Source of the DNA: Exophiala sp. HKRS030
Taxonomy: Eukaryota; Ascomycota; Eurotiomycetes; Chaetothyriales; Herpotrichiellaceae
Length of the DNA stretch: 64,000 nucleotides
Assembly: GCA_023897205.1 (NCBI GenBank)
Contig: JAHWDD010000004.1
Coordinates: forward strand, 1,550,001 to 1,614,000
Direction: 5' to 3'
In this document: one piece after another, positions 34,293 through 45,907 of the stretch
Layout of the letters: each line of letters begins with the position of its first letter
Numbering within the stretch: position 1 is the first letter of the stretch
Made by a program: the position numbers and the translations under genes
The notes under the pieces: generated by a model
Told to the model about the DNA's origin: nothing
Seen by the model: only the letters and a program-made list of their open reading frames with translations
The model's database searches: none

Positions 34293-34845
34293 TTAATGTC
34301 TCAGGGCGAAAAGTTATATAGCGGCATCTCTCGTGTCTGTGTCTTTGTCCGTCTGTGTCTCGTCTTTTGTCCGGCCATGTGGCAAGGCGCGTCTTCTCTC
34401 CCTCCGCGTCACACTTTTTTGGATAAAACTTTTCCTTTCGGATCTTTCCGGCTCCTCCTTCTCCCTCCCCTTCGCCCTTTGCCAACCTTGGGGGATTTTG
34501 GGTAAAAGACGGGGGATTACGATTCATCCTTGATCTCCTGCCTGTCATGCTTGTCGGCACGGACGTGGTTGTTAAAGGTCCGAGTCTGAGCTGGACCCAC
34601 GTGATCTTGATGACCTTGATGACCTGACTGATGGGGTGGCGAAACCGACCCCTTCATCATCCAAACCTACTACGGGTGCTGGTGTCACTTCCAACAGTCG
34701 AAGCAAGACGGGAACCCCGTCGACGGCACCTTGTCCTGCAAAAGTGTCGGCGAGACGCAAGGCTCCCGCCCGACGAAGAAGGGTGACGCCCAGGTATAGT
34801 TCGGGGGTGAACGTCGAGGTCTGATCGGGTGGGTCACCCTCATGC
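34293..34845. other. Spacer with a possible small plus-strand exon
   Basis: A plus-strand frame of about 34578-34824 is rich in Asp then Ser/Thr/Pro/Arg ('ELDPRDLDDLDDLTDGVAKP', '...RRKAPARRRRVTP') and ends at a TGA. It could splice in phase to an upstream frame from the ATG at 34296 (donor GTAAAA at 34501), but that upstream frame looks non-coding. Not called as a gene. Confidence 0.3.
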
Positions 34846-35981
34846 TCATTCATCCCCATCACCATCATTGACCTTGTCGACCGTGGTCGGACTTGGCCCG
34901 GGCAGGTCAAAAATGTCAAAATCGATACCTGGAAACGATACCAACCCAGTGCTAGTACCGATGAGGACGTCGAGTTGTGATTCGTGACGTTGGGGCTTTG
35001 CTTTGGAAACCATTTCCTGGCGTGCCGAGCGTGAGGTGGTCTTGTTCCCGAGAGACATCAGTGGTGGATATGGGTGTGGCTTGCCGAGAGAGGCCCAGTG
35101 CCCCAACCAGGTCAGACGACATGTAGTTCCTCATGTCAGACAGAAAAACATCTCCCAAAACCGTGACCGGGTCACCGGGTGCGTTGCGGACGATGATGGG
35201 AAGCGTATCTTGGTCTGTACCGGCTAGTTCGGAACTGTGATAGATGACTGTTTGCAATAGGTTCGGATCGTCGAAACCGACATGTTCATCGGGGTGAAGG
35301 CGAGTTTGAACACCGTTCTCGTCGTCGACAACGACCTTAGCAGGGCGTGATGTCGGCACGGCGAGACTCGCGAGGTTTGATAGGTGCCGTGTCGTTGTTG
35401 ACTCGGTCGTATGTGTATGCCAAGTAGTGCCATGGACCGGTCCGGACAGCGGTGCAGGTGCCCGGGCTGCCGTGGCATGAGACGGGAACACAGGTGGGAC
35501 GGGCACAGTGTGACGCGGCAGAATGACGAGGCAAGAAGAGACCTTGGGGGCCGACTTGTTCAGTTGAATTTGTAGATGCGGAAGTTGTCCCAATGGCATG
35601 CTTTTCGATCACGGTTGACGGATTTGTGGTATCCGTACAGGCCCCTGGTCCTGGATAAGTGATATTGTATGCTTGTGAATCTGTACGAGGCTCGCTGCCC
35701 ATACGCCGAGGATGGACTCCACCAGTACTTGACGATGTCGATGCCTGAGGTACAGGCGTGATGATCCCATTGCAAGAACCGAGAGGACACAGGGCACCAC
35801 AGCACATTGTTGGCCGAGAGATTGTTTGATTCTCGTCAAGTGCTTTGAAGACGGACTTGATGTCGATCGCCGAAGAGTATGGCGGTGCTTTCAGGACATG
35901 CTGAGCCGGAGATAGAGCATCCGCAGCGACGCAAGGGAGGGTCACCAAAAGGGACAAGATAATGTTTGACAGAGCCTTCAT
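34846..35981 (-). pseudogene. Secreted-protein locus with broken reading frame
   Basis: From the ATG at 35981 a good signal peptide (residues 1-20, M-K-A-L-S-N...C-V-A-A) leads a 214-aa frame with Cys pairs (M-C-C-G-A-L-C), Thr/Ser-rich parts, N-glycosylation sites and 'CHGSPGTCTAVRTGPWHYLA', ending at 35337. Protein-like sequence then continues in the second frame ('VVVDDENGVQTRLHPDEHV...GDVFLSDMRN', to about 35100) and in the third ('SQLDVLIGTSTGLVSFPGID...', acidic end at 34846). No canonical intron joins them; the best first join would use a GTCAAC donor and an AAG acceptor (67 bp). Either two frameshifts have broken the gene, or weak introns are used, or the 214-aa protein is complete. 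Family not recognised. Confidence 0.4.
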
Positions 35982-36551
35982 CTTGTATGAATAGAGAGGA
36001 TGAAAGTCGTGTTGCAGAAAATCGAGAGGATTTGCAATTTATGAATACCACCTTCGATGAGAGGCCGATTGAGCGCTTCTTATAGCACGATACCACAAAA
36101 TGTTTGTTGAGGAAATACTCTCAACAACGACAATGTCGTCCGAAGAATGCCTTGCCCACCCTCCCCCCGTGGGCACCCTAGGACATACTGTCTGAAGCGC
36201 CAACGACGAAGGCTCAACCCTCTTTGTGTAACCTGATATAGCTTTTGTTGGGGCCAGTATAGGTTCGTGTTTCGAGGGACGTCTCTTTTAGTCCATCTGG
36301 AGTCATGGTTGGAGGTTGATTTGATCCACCCAGGCTGGAAGGTGAAGCCGCGGCGCGAGGACAAAAATCCCATATGCCGTTCTCAGTTAGAATGCTTCCG
36401 CCGCCATAGCCCAAAATGGTCTTGTTCCCAAGGCATCATCATACATTTTGTACATCGCTGTTGCACCATCCCCTCAATTCAGTATCGCTCGCCTTGTATC
36501 AACGCCGTGCGTCTTGACCTCGGACAGTATGTTTATATCTAGTTCGATAAT
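35982..36551. other. Intergenic spacer
   Basis: Upstream of the secreted-protein locus and downstream of the Ser/Thr-rich gene. Nothing coding seen. Confidence 0.5.
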
Positions 36552-38113
36552 TTATTGCACTGTCACCGTCGTCGTCACCGTCTCCGTAATTATCTCTGTC
36601 ACCGGGGCTGGGCCTTGGGCTTGAGCTTGCGTCACTACAGGGCTCGAGATTGGGCCAGACGTCACAGGAACAACGACCACGGGATCTGGTGTTGTGGTTG
36701 TTGGAGCATCTTGCTGCCCTTTACCTTCTATGCCGCTTGGCTGCACAGACGTCGTGATCGAAGACGCTGGATCTGGGAACGGCGATGCCGTAGACAAGGT
36801 ACTCGGCCGCGGCTCTTCACTTGGCACATTCGTCTCAACAGGCAGAGGTGTTCCTGGCTCGGACAGTGCCGTCTGAGCAATGCTAATAGTCCCTAGACCT
36901 GGGGTGATTATGGTGGCTTCAGGGGTCAGGCTGGCAGTAGTCGCGGGCGAGGCAGTAACAAATACTACTGCGACTGAGGCCAAGGGCGACGAAGGCGATG
37001 ATGAAGGTAGTTCGGTCCCTGATGGAGTTGCTCCCAAAGAGTCGGTGGACTGTTGGTTCTGTTGCGTCGACGCTTCGGTGGTCGCGTCCAATGAGCTTGT
37101 GACTGCCGCGGCAGTGACCTCGGCGGTGACATCGACGGTGGTGAATATTGTAGTTTGAACCTGGACAGTGGTGGTTGACGCGAAATCAGGTGCAGGTTGC
37201 GTGGTGATGGTCTCGGCTCGTGCTGGCGGAACGATGGCAGTGCCTGTTCCTATCACTGAAGAGGGATTTGAATGGTCGCTGGCAGACTCTGTCGCAACAA
37301 CGGTGCCGAATGCAGATCCGAACGCAGGCTGCGTGGTGTCGGGGTTATTTGTTACCGTTGCTGGAGACGTTGATGTCTCTGACACTATTGCACCCCCGAT
37401 AGTGGTCGATGGAGCTATATCAGTTGCCTGTTGTGTGGCTGCTGCTGGGCTGTCAGCATTCGAAGCTGCTGGAACCGTTGTTGTCACTGTTGTTTCTGAC
37501 ACAAGCGAGGCGCCGGCAGTCGATGATGTGGTTGTCTGCGTCAAGAAACTCAAGTTGCTAGTATTGCCCGCACCAACACCTACTGCTGGGACTTTTCCAT
37601 CCTCTGATCCCTTACTGGCAGAGGTAGTCTCGGATCTAGGACTTGCATCCGTTGCACTCACTGCAGCTGCAGCTACTATGGTTGTAATAATGTCTGAAGA
37701 TTCAGCCGCACCAGGGGCCGATGTTGTGGCAGGGGCAGTTTCAGTCAAGAAACTCAGATCGCTGATATTCCCTGCGCCAACGCCCACAGCTGGTGCTTTG
37801 CCGTCCTTAGAGCCACCGCCGGTGGGAGCTTTTGATGCTTCGGCAGGGGAGCTCGTTTGTGCTGCTCTCACTTGATCTCCTGGATCGGTCGGAGCTTGTC
37901 GTCTCCTGCGTCCCTCTTGCGAAGCGTCGATACTATGGACGACAACGTAGCGCTTTTGGGGTTGATTAACTCTGCGGACCGCGTCGCTATGCCTGAGAGA
38001 GAGAGTTAGTCGGGGAATCAGTATCAGAACAGGGAAGCTCACGTATAAATCGGGCCTGCCGATGTAAAGGTAATTAAAACAAGAAGTATCAGTGACAGTA
38101 CAGCAATCTGCAT
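36552..38113 (-). CDS. Secreted Ser/Thr-rich cell-wall-type protein
   Basis: Exons 38113-38043 and 37992-36552 (intron 37993-38042); product 503 aa. Splicing exposes a clear signal peptide, M-Q-I-A-V-L-S-L-I-L-L-V-L-I-T-F-T-S-A-G, which the unspliced frame hides. A basic R-R-R-R about 50 residues in is a Kex2-like processing site. The rest is overwhelmingly Thr, Ser, Ala, Val and Pro, as in heavily O-mannosylated wall or adhesin-type proteins. An internal duplication stands out: 'DGKAPAVGVGAGNISDLSFL' recurs about 80 residues later as 'DGKVPAVGVGAGNTSNLSFL'. The end (TTTVTVQ) is not a GPI signal. Function unknown. Confidence 0.85.
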
Positions 38114-38740
38114 GATGACGGCAGTATCCGTGATGGTCCGCAGTGATATTCAAAGAGAGATTAGCAGAATGCAAGTGATCTCGACTGGAGAAGGCACACG
38201 ACCACAAGGCCAAAAGAACGGGGGACGAACAAAGTCAGCGGTGAGGTATAATATGATCGACGATAAGAAAATGCAGAGGTATAAAATAGAAGAATACAGA
38301 GTTCCTTGTAAACCTTTTTGAATTGTTGAAATCAGGCGCTGCTGGCTGGTCGAGCTCTTTGTCGGCGCCTGCATACGGTCCCAATTTCCAAGGGACCGCT
38401 GAGAGAAGTGGTTTTCGATCTATGAAACATGAGCATAAACAATTCAAGCGATGGCGCAAGGCCATTGTATTGTCAGAAACAGAGGAAGAGAATGATGATG
38501 GTTGGTATTGATGCTGCGAGACAAAAGTCGATGGCGTCTGAGGTCTGCGCCAAGGCTGAAGGTTTGATGACGATTGATTGGCTGAGAGGCGCCCAAATGG
38601 ACAAGTCGCCTCAGCCTCGTGTCTTTGTCCAGCCGCCAGATGTTTCCATGTTTCGTTTCAGCATCGCCCACTATGTTTCCATCTAGACCATGTTGCACAC
38701 GGCGTCTATGTTGTGTTGTACATCGTTAATATTACACCTG
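38114..38740. other. Intergenic spacer
   Basis: Upstream of the Ser/Thr-rich gene and downstream of mIF2. No supported gene. Confidence 0.5.
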
Positions 38741-41700
38741 TCAGTACAGGCTTCGCTTCTCATGGATTTCCTCGAACGACTGAATTTGGTCGCCAACTTC
38801 AAAACCGTCCCAATTCTCGAAGCCCATACCACATTCAGAGCCTTTACGCATCTCTGTCACGTCTTTTTTGATGTTCTTGAAGGAGTTGAGAGTGCCTAGA
38901 TGAAAGCGTCAGTAACCCAAATATCAGTTTCGTGAATAGCAACCCACCAGTATACACCACTTCGCCGTCCCTGATGACTCGGATCTTTTCCGAACGGCGA
39001 ATGGTTCCATTGGTCACTCGGCAGCCTGCGATTTTCACTTTGGCCTTCTTGACCGTGATTTCGAAAATGTCGCCCACCTCTGCCTCTCCAAGGACCTTGT
39101 GGGTAATGATGGGCGGCAGTTTCTCGGCCAATTTCTCTGCGACGACGTCGGTGACTTTGTAGATGATATTGTAGTCCAGGATCTGAACGTTGGCAGCCTC
39201 GGCAAGGCGTCGAATTCCGGTGTCAACACGCTGGTTGAATGTTATGGCATAGCCCCCCTCCCCAGAAGCAGCAAGAAGCTTAATATCAGATTCCGTCAAC
39301 TCCCCAGTACCACTGTGAACAACATTTGCGACGACTTCCTTGTTGCCAATAGCACTGACCGCGGATACGAGTGCTTCTGTACTTCCGGCAACATCAGCCT
39401 TGATGAGGAAATGTACTTGTTGAGGTCCGAGAGACTCTTTTTCGACCCAGCCTTCGTTGTCCTTTGGTCGTCGGTTTGCTTTCATTTTCATGTAGCCTTG
39501 TTCTCTCTCCCAATCAAGCACCTTAGCTCGAGCCTCTGCTTCTTCCGTCCGAGCAGTGTTGATAGCGGACAAGTCACTAATGGTACGGACTGAGTCTTCT
39601 CTTTCCTGGCGAACGGCAACCGCGTCTTTGGCTTGCTGCTCTTCTACAGCCTGAAGGACCTCTGAACCGGCCATAGGGTCTTCGCCTCGCCAGCCATCAA
39701 TCTGGACAGGAGTACCGGGAGGAGCCTCTTGAATCAGCTGACCAGCATCATTCCGTAAGGTGCGAACACGAGCCCAAGTATTCCCGGCCACAATAAAATC
39801 ACCAGGTCTCAGTGTCCCACGTCGGACTAAGACAGTGGCCACTCGACCAGACTCACCAACTTTGGATTCAATGATCCAGCCTTCTGCTTGACCATCTGTC
39901 TCGGCTCGGAAATCATACACATCCGCCAGTGTTAGAATTGCTTCCTCCAGATCTGCCATACCTTGACCCGTTTTTCCACTAACAGGCACGACTTGAAAAT
40001 CGCCGCCAAAGTCTTCCACCACAATGTCATGCTGAGAGAGATCTCGCTTGACGCGTTCAATATCAGCATCGTCCTTGTCGATCTTGTTGATGGCCACGAT
40101 TATCTGGACGTTTGCTTCGAGTGCATGCTTGATTGCTTCAATCGTCTGCGCCTTGACGCTATCGTCTGCTGCAACCACCAACACCACAATATCTGTGACA
40201 TTGGCGCCTCGTCGACGCATGTCCAAGAATGCTGCGTGACCTGGAGTGTCCAGAAATGTAATGTTCCGTTCTGAACCCGGCATGACGACCGAGAACGCAC
40301 CAATGTGCTGAGTAATGCCACCATGTTCCGACGCGACCACACTCGACTTTCTGAAATAGTCGAGGATCGTGGTCTTTCCATGATCAACGTGGCCCATGAT
40401 TGTGACAATTGGTGGTCGAGGTGGTAACACCGAGGGATCTTCAGGGGGCGGTCGAGCGACCAGATCCCTAGTTTCGTCGATGGTGTCGATGATGGGCTCG
40501 AAGCCATATATCTCTGCAAACATTGCAGAGGTGCCGGAGTCTAGGACATGATCATATCGAGCTCCTTCAAACCCTTCTTCCTCAAGTTTATCGATAAACT
40601 CTGGTAGTCGAACTTTCAACCCTTGAGCCAGTTTCTCCACGCTGATGAATTCTGGTATTTGAATCTCAGGTCGCTTCTGCTCCACGGCTTCCGCTTTAGA
40701 TCTTTTGGATTTTTTCTTCCGTCGCTGTTCGTCCAGAATATCCTCGACCATATCTGGGTCAAATGCAGGTACGCTACCCCTGTGAGCACTTCTCCTCTTG
40801 CCAGAATTAGGTTTCGTGCTCCGTGATGTATAGCCGGAATCGTCCTCTTCCACATCATATATCCTGCTTCTTCGCCCACGTTCCTTGTCAATTTTCTTGC
40901 TCCGGTCATACCGCTCTTCCTCCGTTTCCAGAGCTGGCGTAGCTACCCCAACGTCATCAACTTCTTGTATTTCAACTTCAGAGCTAACAGGTGACTGGGG
41001 ACTCGTCGTCGTACGAGATGTTCTTCCAAGGTCATTTTGCCTAGAAGGGTAACGGCCAGGTTGCCTAGTCAACCTTCGATCTTGTGGTGGGCGATCCCGT
41101 GCTTGGGATCTCGATCGAGATTCCCACGGGTTCAGCTGATTCGAGGTCCTGTCAAATGCAGCTCCTCGATCATCAGACCTAGAACGATTCATGGGCTTGA
41201 GCGCTGCACCAATTCGGGAATCGGACAGTGTATCTGGAGCAGGTCTTTGGGATTGCGATCGCTCCTGACTTGCGTGTCTTCTACTTGGTACGTCACCTCT
41301 TCCCGAGAAAGGCCGAAAAGAGCGACTCCCATCTCCAGATTGAAGTGCATCTTGATCAACAGAGCCTGCAGGTGCAGGAGGACCAATCGATGAAAGCTTC
41401 CTGATCTTGAACCCATTCTCGGACCCAGTTGATGAAGCTTGATTATCCGGGTCGCCTTTGCTCCGTTGTGGTGCTCCGCCATACCTCCCAAATCTAATTG
41501 GAGGCCCTTGTTGTCTGAAGTCTGATGAGGCCTGATCGAGGATGGCACTAGAACGTGATGTCCGTTGGGAATCGAAGGGTGTCCGAGAGGGGTATCTGCC
41601 TTTCGAGCTTGGGGGTGGTCGTAGCTGGGAAGCATTGGGCTTTGTGAATTCGGACAGAGGAGATGTGCTCTTCGAGGGGGCCAGAGGAGTGGGGGGAGTT

Positions 41701-42124
41701 GCCACTCGCGCCGCTGGTAATGGAGGCTGAGGAGAGGGCGAAGGCTGCGCTGTGCCCTTGTAAACGAGTTCTGCTTTCGGCGGCCGTGGACTCGTACATA
41801 TAGTACACTCTGATCTTCGAGGCGCATTGACATGATTACAGCGGCATCTCCATCCTAGCAATTCTCGGGAGGGAGTATGTGCAGGAGAATAGTCATCATG
41901 TTCTTCGACGTGAGCTGCCGCAGCTCCGGCCGGACGATGTGATGGTGCAGTCGATCTATATGTTCGATGTTGAGACCGTAGGGACGTTGATGCCCGTATC
42001 TCGAGATGGCGTTTGAAGGCGCAGAAGAGGCATATGTCCCTTCGCTGTAGTAGCTGGAAGAGTCAGTAAATCTTTCCGAAGGTGATTACCAGCTGCTTAC
42101 CCTGGACGATACAACTCTTCGCAT
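38741..42124 (-). CDS. IFM1: Mitochondrial translation initiation factor IF-2
   Basis: Exons 42124-42101 (24 nt), 42053-38948 and 38895-38741; product 1094 aa. N-terminus M-R-R-V-V-S-S-R-L-L-Q-R-R is a mitochondrial presequence. A Cys4 finger of RanBP2-like spacing lies at W76-x-C78-x-C80...C91-x-x-C94, with Asn84 at the usual place. A long basic, disordered region (about 100-450) precedes the IF2-N part ('SVEKLAQGLKVRLPEFIDKL') and the GTPase: P-loop G562-H-V-D-H-G-K-T-T570, D-T-P-G-H-A-A-F and N-K-I-D-K. Domains II, 3 and the C-terminal fMet-tRNA-binding domain follow; the last exon adds 'GTLNSFKNIKKDVTEM...FEVGDQIQ', a highly conserved IF2 end. It brings fMet-tRNA to the mitoribosome. Confidence 0.95.
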
Positions 42125-42506
42125 ACTGCAGCCACGTCTGCCAACGTTCCCAACGTTCAACGGGTCAGTTCTGACGGGAGGAAATGTGTATGGGCTGATC
42201 TCCAGTAACGCCGGTCGAATCCTCGACTCAATACTTTTTTTTCCCGGGCGCGCGCGCAGCCTCCGGAGTCCAGTGGGGATGAATGAATTCAGCCAATAAT
42301 ACCCCGTTATCAGACGGTGTTGGCCGCCCATACAATATGGTATCGGCACAGGGAATTGCGTGCCCGCAAAAAATCAATTGGATAATGCACTATATGAACA
42401 ACATATATTCGTCCTCACATATTCCGCGACCTGTTGGAATGAGGTGAAGCCACTGCACACTTTCTCGAGTCGCGGTGAGGTCCAGTCTTGGACATTGTGA
42501 GCAGGA
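42125..42506. promoter_or_regulatory. Divergent promoter mIF2 / YMC1-like carrier
   Basis: 382 bp between head-to-head starts of two mitochondrial-protein genes. Contains a GCGCGCGCGC run near 42248. Confidence 0.6.
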
Positions 42507-43652
42507 ATGGCAGACGGTGTCGAGGCTATCGAGGCCAAGGAGGCCGAAAATGCGGGCTGGGTCAGAACTGTGAAAGATCTATCGGCTGGTGCTGCTGGTG
42601 GTATTGCGCAAGTATTGCTGGGTGAGTCTCTTGTGTGGTATTGAGGTCGTAGTGTTTTTTTGGTCTAGGATGCTTGCAGGAGTTCTTTATCTGCTTATGG
42701 CTGTGAAGTAAATGCTGACTCAGTTTCAATATCAGGTCAACCATTCGGTAAGCCAAAGAAAACAGATTCTAGGTCTCTCATCTTACGTTCTTAGATATTG
42801 TAAAGGTGCGACTCCAGACAACTTCGACATATCCAAGCGCTGCAGCGTGCGCATCATCCATTCTGCAGAAGGAGGGGCCACTAGCATTCTACAAGGGAAC
42901 GTTGACTCCTTTGATTGGTATCGGAGCATGCGTCTCTGTGCAATTCGGTGCTTTTCATTACGCTCGTCGAGCCTTTGAGGAACAGAATCTGAAGCGCAGT
43001 CCGGGCACTTCACCTGAGTTGTCATATGGCCAGTACTATGCGGCCGGCGCATTTGCCGGTCTGACCAACTCTGTCCTGTCTGGACCGATTGAGCACGTCA
43101 GAATCAGACTTCAGACACAGCCTCACGGAGCGGATCGATTATACAGCGGCCCTCTGGACTGCATCAAGAAGTTGTCTGCGCATGAAGGTGTTCTTCGCGG
43201 TCTTTTTCGTGGCCAAGCCGTCACGCTATGGCGTGAAGCACAAGCTTACGGTGTTTGGTTTCTAACCTTTGAGTATCTGATGGCACAAGATATGAAGCGC
43301 AACAACGCCAAGCGATCCGATATTTCGTCGCCCAAGGTCGCCTTCTATGGCGGTTTGGCTGGTGAAGCACTGTGGATTGCCAGCTACCCATTTGACGTCG
43401 TTAAGAGCAAGATGCAGAGTGACGGTTTCGGAAAGGATCAGAAATTCAAGACCATGCGTGATTGCTTCTCCCAGACATGGAGAGCCGAAGGCATGAGGGG
43501 CTTCTGGAAGGGAATTGGACCGACTTTGGCAAGAGCCATGCCTGTGAGCGCCGGTACATTTGCAGTGTAAGTTCTGATCTCTGGCGTTTGAAATATGTGT
43601 TATGGCTAACCACATTTACAGCGTCGAGATGACCATGCGCGCATTGGGATGA
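42507..43652 (+). CDS. YMC1: Mitochondrial carrier, YMC1/YMC2 type
   Basis: Exons 42507-42621, 42736-42747, 42795-43566, 43622-43652; product 309 aa. Exon 2 is a 12-nt micro-exon coding Q-P-F and parts of the flanking Gly and Asp codons. Three carrier repeats with signatures Q-P-F-D-I-V-K, G-P-I-E-H-V-R and Y-P-F-D-V-V-K. N-terminal 'VKDLSAGAAGGIAQVLLG', 'GTLTPLIGIGACVSVQFGAF' and 'SGPIEHVRIRLQTQ' resemble yeast Ymc1/Ymc2, inner-membrane carriers linked to glycine/glutamate transport and oleate metabolism. The second repeat has Glu in place of Asp, as in Ymc1. Divergent from mIF2. Confidence 0.93.
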
Positions 43653-43944
43653 GGTTAAGTAAGTAGAATTATATATTGGACTCGGAGCAAGATAGTCGGT
43701 GTCAACAACAATCAGCATCACGGAATTTGGACTGTCCCTACCTATGCAGTAGTTTGGTCGGATAGGACCCAGCAGGAAAGTCCGACTACTATTGAGTCGC
43801 GTAATTTCACATGAATGATTGCCATGTTTTCTGGTAGGAATGCCATTTTCTGCGGAACAAAGTTCAACACAGTTGCAATATTTCATATGCCTCGCTGTTG
43901 ACCATAAAGAAACATGTACAACCTGGAAGAGTTCTTCTGAGGTC

Positions 43945-44691
43945 CTATCTGTAGGGCGCATCTGCTCTCGCCACAGCAGCTAATTCTGGCTCCCACTTGT
44001 CTCCATTCGCAAGCAATTTCTCCTTGTTGTACAGCAGCTCTTCTCTGTTCTCTGTAGCGTATTCGGCGTTGGGTGTCTCCACGATAGCATCGACGGGGCA
44101 GCTTTCTTGACAGAGACCGCAGTAGATGCACTTTGTCATGTCGATGTCGTATCGGGTCGTCCGCCTTGATCCATCTTCTCTTTCTTCGGCCTCAATCGTA
44201 ATGGCTAGAGCAGGGCAGATAGCTTCGCAAAGCTTGCAGGCGATGCATCGCTCTTCGCCCGAAGGATAGCGTCTCAGGGCATGTTCGCCTCGGAATCGTG
44301 GAGAAATGGGGCCCTTTTCAAAAGGATAATAAATTGTGTAGCTGTAGCACTACCTGTCAGCCTATCGTGTTCTCAATTTCGACCTCGAAATGTTCACATA
44401 CGGTGCTCTGAAGAATTGTTCCAGCACAACATACATGCCGCGCATCATTTCTGTGAGTAGAAAATAGTTGCTGGCTTTGTCCGCCGCATTTTCCCCTTCG
44501 TAAAATCGCTTTGGTCGAGGCAATCGGTACCCTGAAGGAGGGGGGCCCGCTGGAAGGGCATTCCGAGGTCTCGAGGTATGGAATTGAGCTGTGGCGCGGA
44601 GAAATGGTGTTCGTTCTGTTTGTCGCAGGACATATGAAGCTGTCATCGGTCTCGCAACCAGCCGTGATGCTGGACGAAGTGACGACGCCAT
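43945..44691 (-). CDS. NDUFS8: Complex I 23-kDa iron-sulfur subunit (NDUFS8/TYKY)
   Basis: Exons 44691-44402 and 44341-43945 (intron 44342-44401, donor GTATGT placed within 'CC|GTATGT' to keep R-A-P-Y-T-I-Y-Y-P); product 228 aa. N-terminal mitochondrial presequence [14 protein letters not shown]. Two 4Fe-4S motifs: C129-x-x-C132-x-x-C135-x3-C139-P and C168-x-x-C171-x-x-C174-x3-C178-P, which carry clusters N6a and N6b in the peripheral arm, feeding electrons toward N2 and ubiquinone. The '[23 protein letters not shown]' stretch is near-universal. An in-frame ATG exists further upstream (44952) but the presequence supports 44691. Confidence 0.96.
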
Positions 44692-45106
44692 CTTGCGTAC
44701 CTGTCGCAGATTGCTGAGAATGAGTGGCGTGCGCAAGGAGAGGGAGGAAGAAAGAGGTTTTGATGATGTCGAAGGTGTAATTGAAGTCAGTAATGGACAG
44801 GCTCTCATTCGCCGGAATCCACAGGACTGTGGGCGTGTTAAGTTGTGCTTGTCTGACGACTCCAGCTTTGTCCATAGTTGACTGCCCAGGTACAATATCT
44901 CCCCGTCAGACGAGGTCAATCCTTTCGACACCTTCAAGCTCAAATGGCCCACCGTAATTCCAACGATTTCCCTTAGCTGTTTTCGACTTGCACTTTTGGC
45001 CGAGTTACGAGCTTGACATCAGAAAATCAATCGCCTTCGCAATCACGCAGCCATCACTCCCTGAACTGCCTCATCAATACCGTAGAGTCCAATTCAAGCC
45101 GTCAAG
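44692..45106. promoter_or_regulatory. Divergent promoter NDUFS8 / mitochondrial ACP
   Basis: 415 bp shared by two complex I subunit genes. No coding sequence supported. Confidence 0.6.
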
Positions 45107-45677
45107 ATGATCCGCGCAGGTGCTGCAAGAGCCCTCTACGCCGTCACAAGGACCCAGGTTCCCCGACAACTACCTGCTTTCCGATCTCAGATCTCGTCGT
45201 CCCTTCTGCAATCTTCCCGAGTCACTCCTTCATTCGTCCTTCCAAGCATACGATGCTATTCCGCGCCCGCGGGACTCTCCAAAGATGAGGTTCAAGGGCG
45301 GATAATGGATCTGTTGAAGAATTTTGACAAGGTGCGCTTCGGGAATAAGTCTCGGTGAATTCAAAGTGCTAACATGGCGCAGGTCACAGATGCATCAAAG
45401 GTACAATATTCCCAGGAACGCTGTCGACGACTTTTCTGACAAGCCCATCTAGATCTCGGGCACATCACACTTCCAGAATGACCTTGGATTGGACAGCTTG
45501 GATACCGTCGAGGTGGTGATGGCCATCGAGGAAGAATTCAGCATCGAGATTCCAGACAAGGAGGCGGATGCTATCCACAGCGGTGAGTAGGATGCAGAAA
45601 TCTGAGCGGACCACAGCTGACAAGATGAAGTCGACCAAGCCGTCACGTACATTTGCGCACAGCCCGACGCTCACTAA
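45107..45677 (+). CDS. ACP1: Mitochondrial acyl carrier protein (NDUFAB1-type)
   Basis: Exons 45107-45331, 45383-45400, 45453-45582, 45631-45677; product 139 aa. Exon 2 is only 18 nt (V-T-D-A-S-K), and the last acceptor is an AAG. Presequence about 1-50 ([11 protein letters not shown], ending near R-C-Y-S). The ACP core holds the phosphopantetheine Ser in 'DLGLDS96[14 protein letters not shown]', then '[18 protein letters not shown]'. It carries acyl chains in mitochondrial fatty acid and lipoate synthesis and is an LYR-protein partner within complex I and iron-sulfur assembly. Divergent from NDUFS8. Confidence 0.95.
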
Positions 45678-45907
45678 ATCCGTGTGATGATGAAGGTGTA
45701 GATTGTGGTCAGGCACAAAAACCAATGGTTGTACATTTTCCTCAACCCCGGACGCTGGATGGCAGTTTGTACTATCAGAAAACAATATTAGATTCATGAG
45801 ATCTCCACAATGGCACTCGATATGCTGGATCGCTGAACATTTAATTCCCGGGCCTACTTTTCTATCTTTTGTTCTATACACATCTATACCGTTCTAATTC
45901 GCGAAAC

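Noticed and set aside
37168..37875. 235-codon plus-strand frame rich in Val/Ala
   Set aside because: Mirror of the Ser/Thr-rich secreted gene; repeats on one strand open the other.
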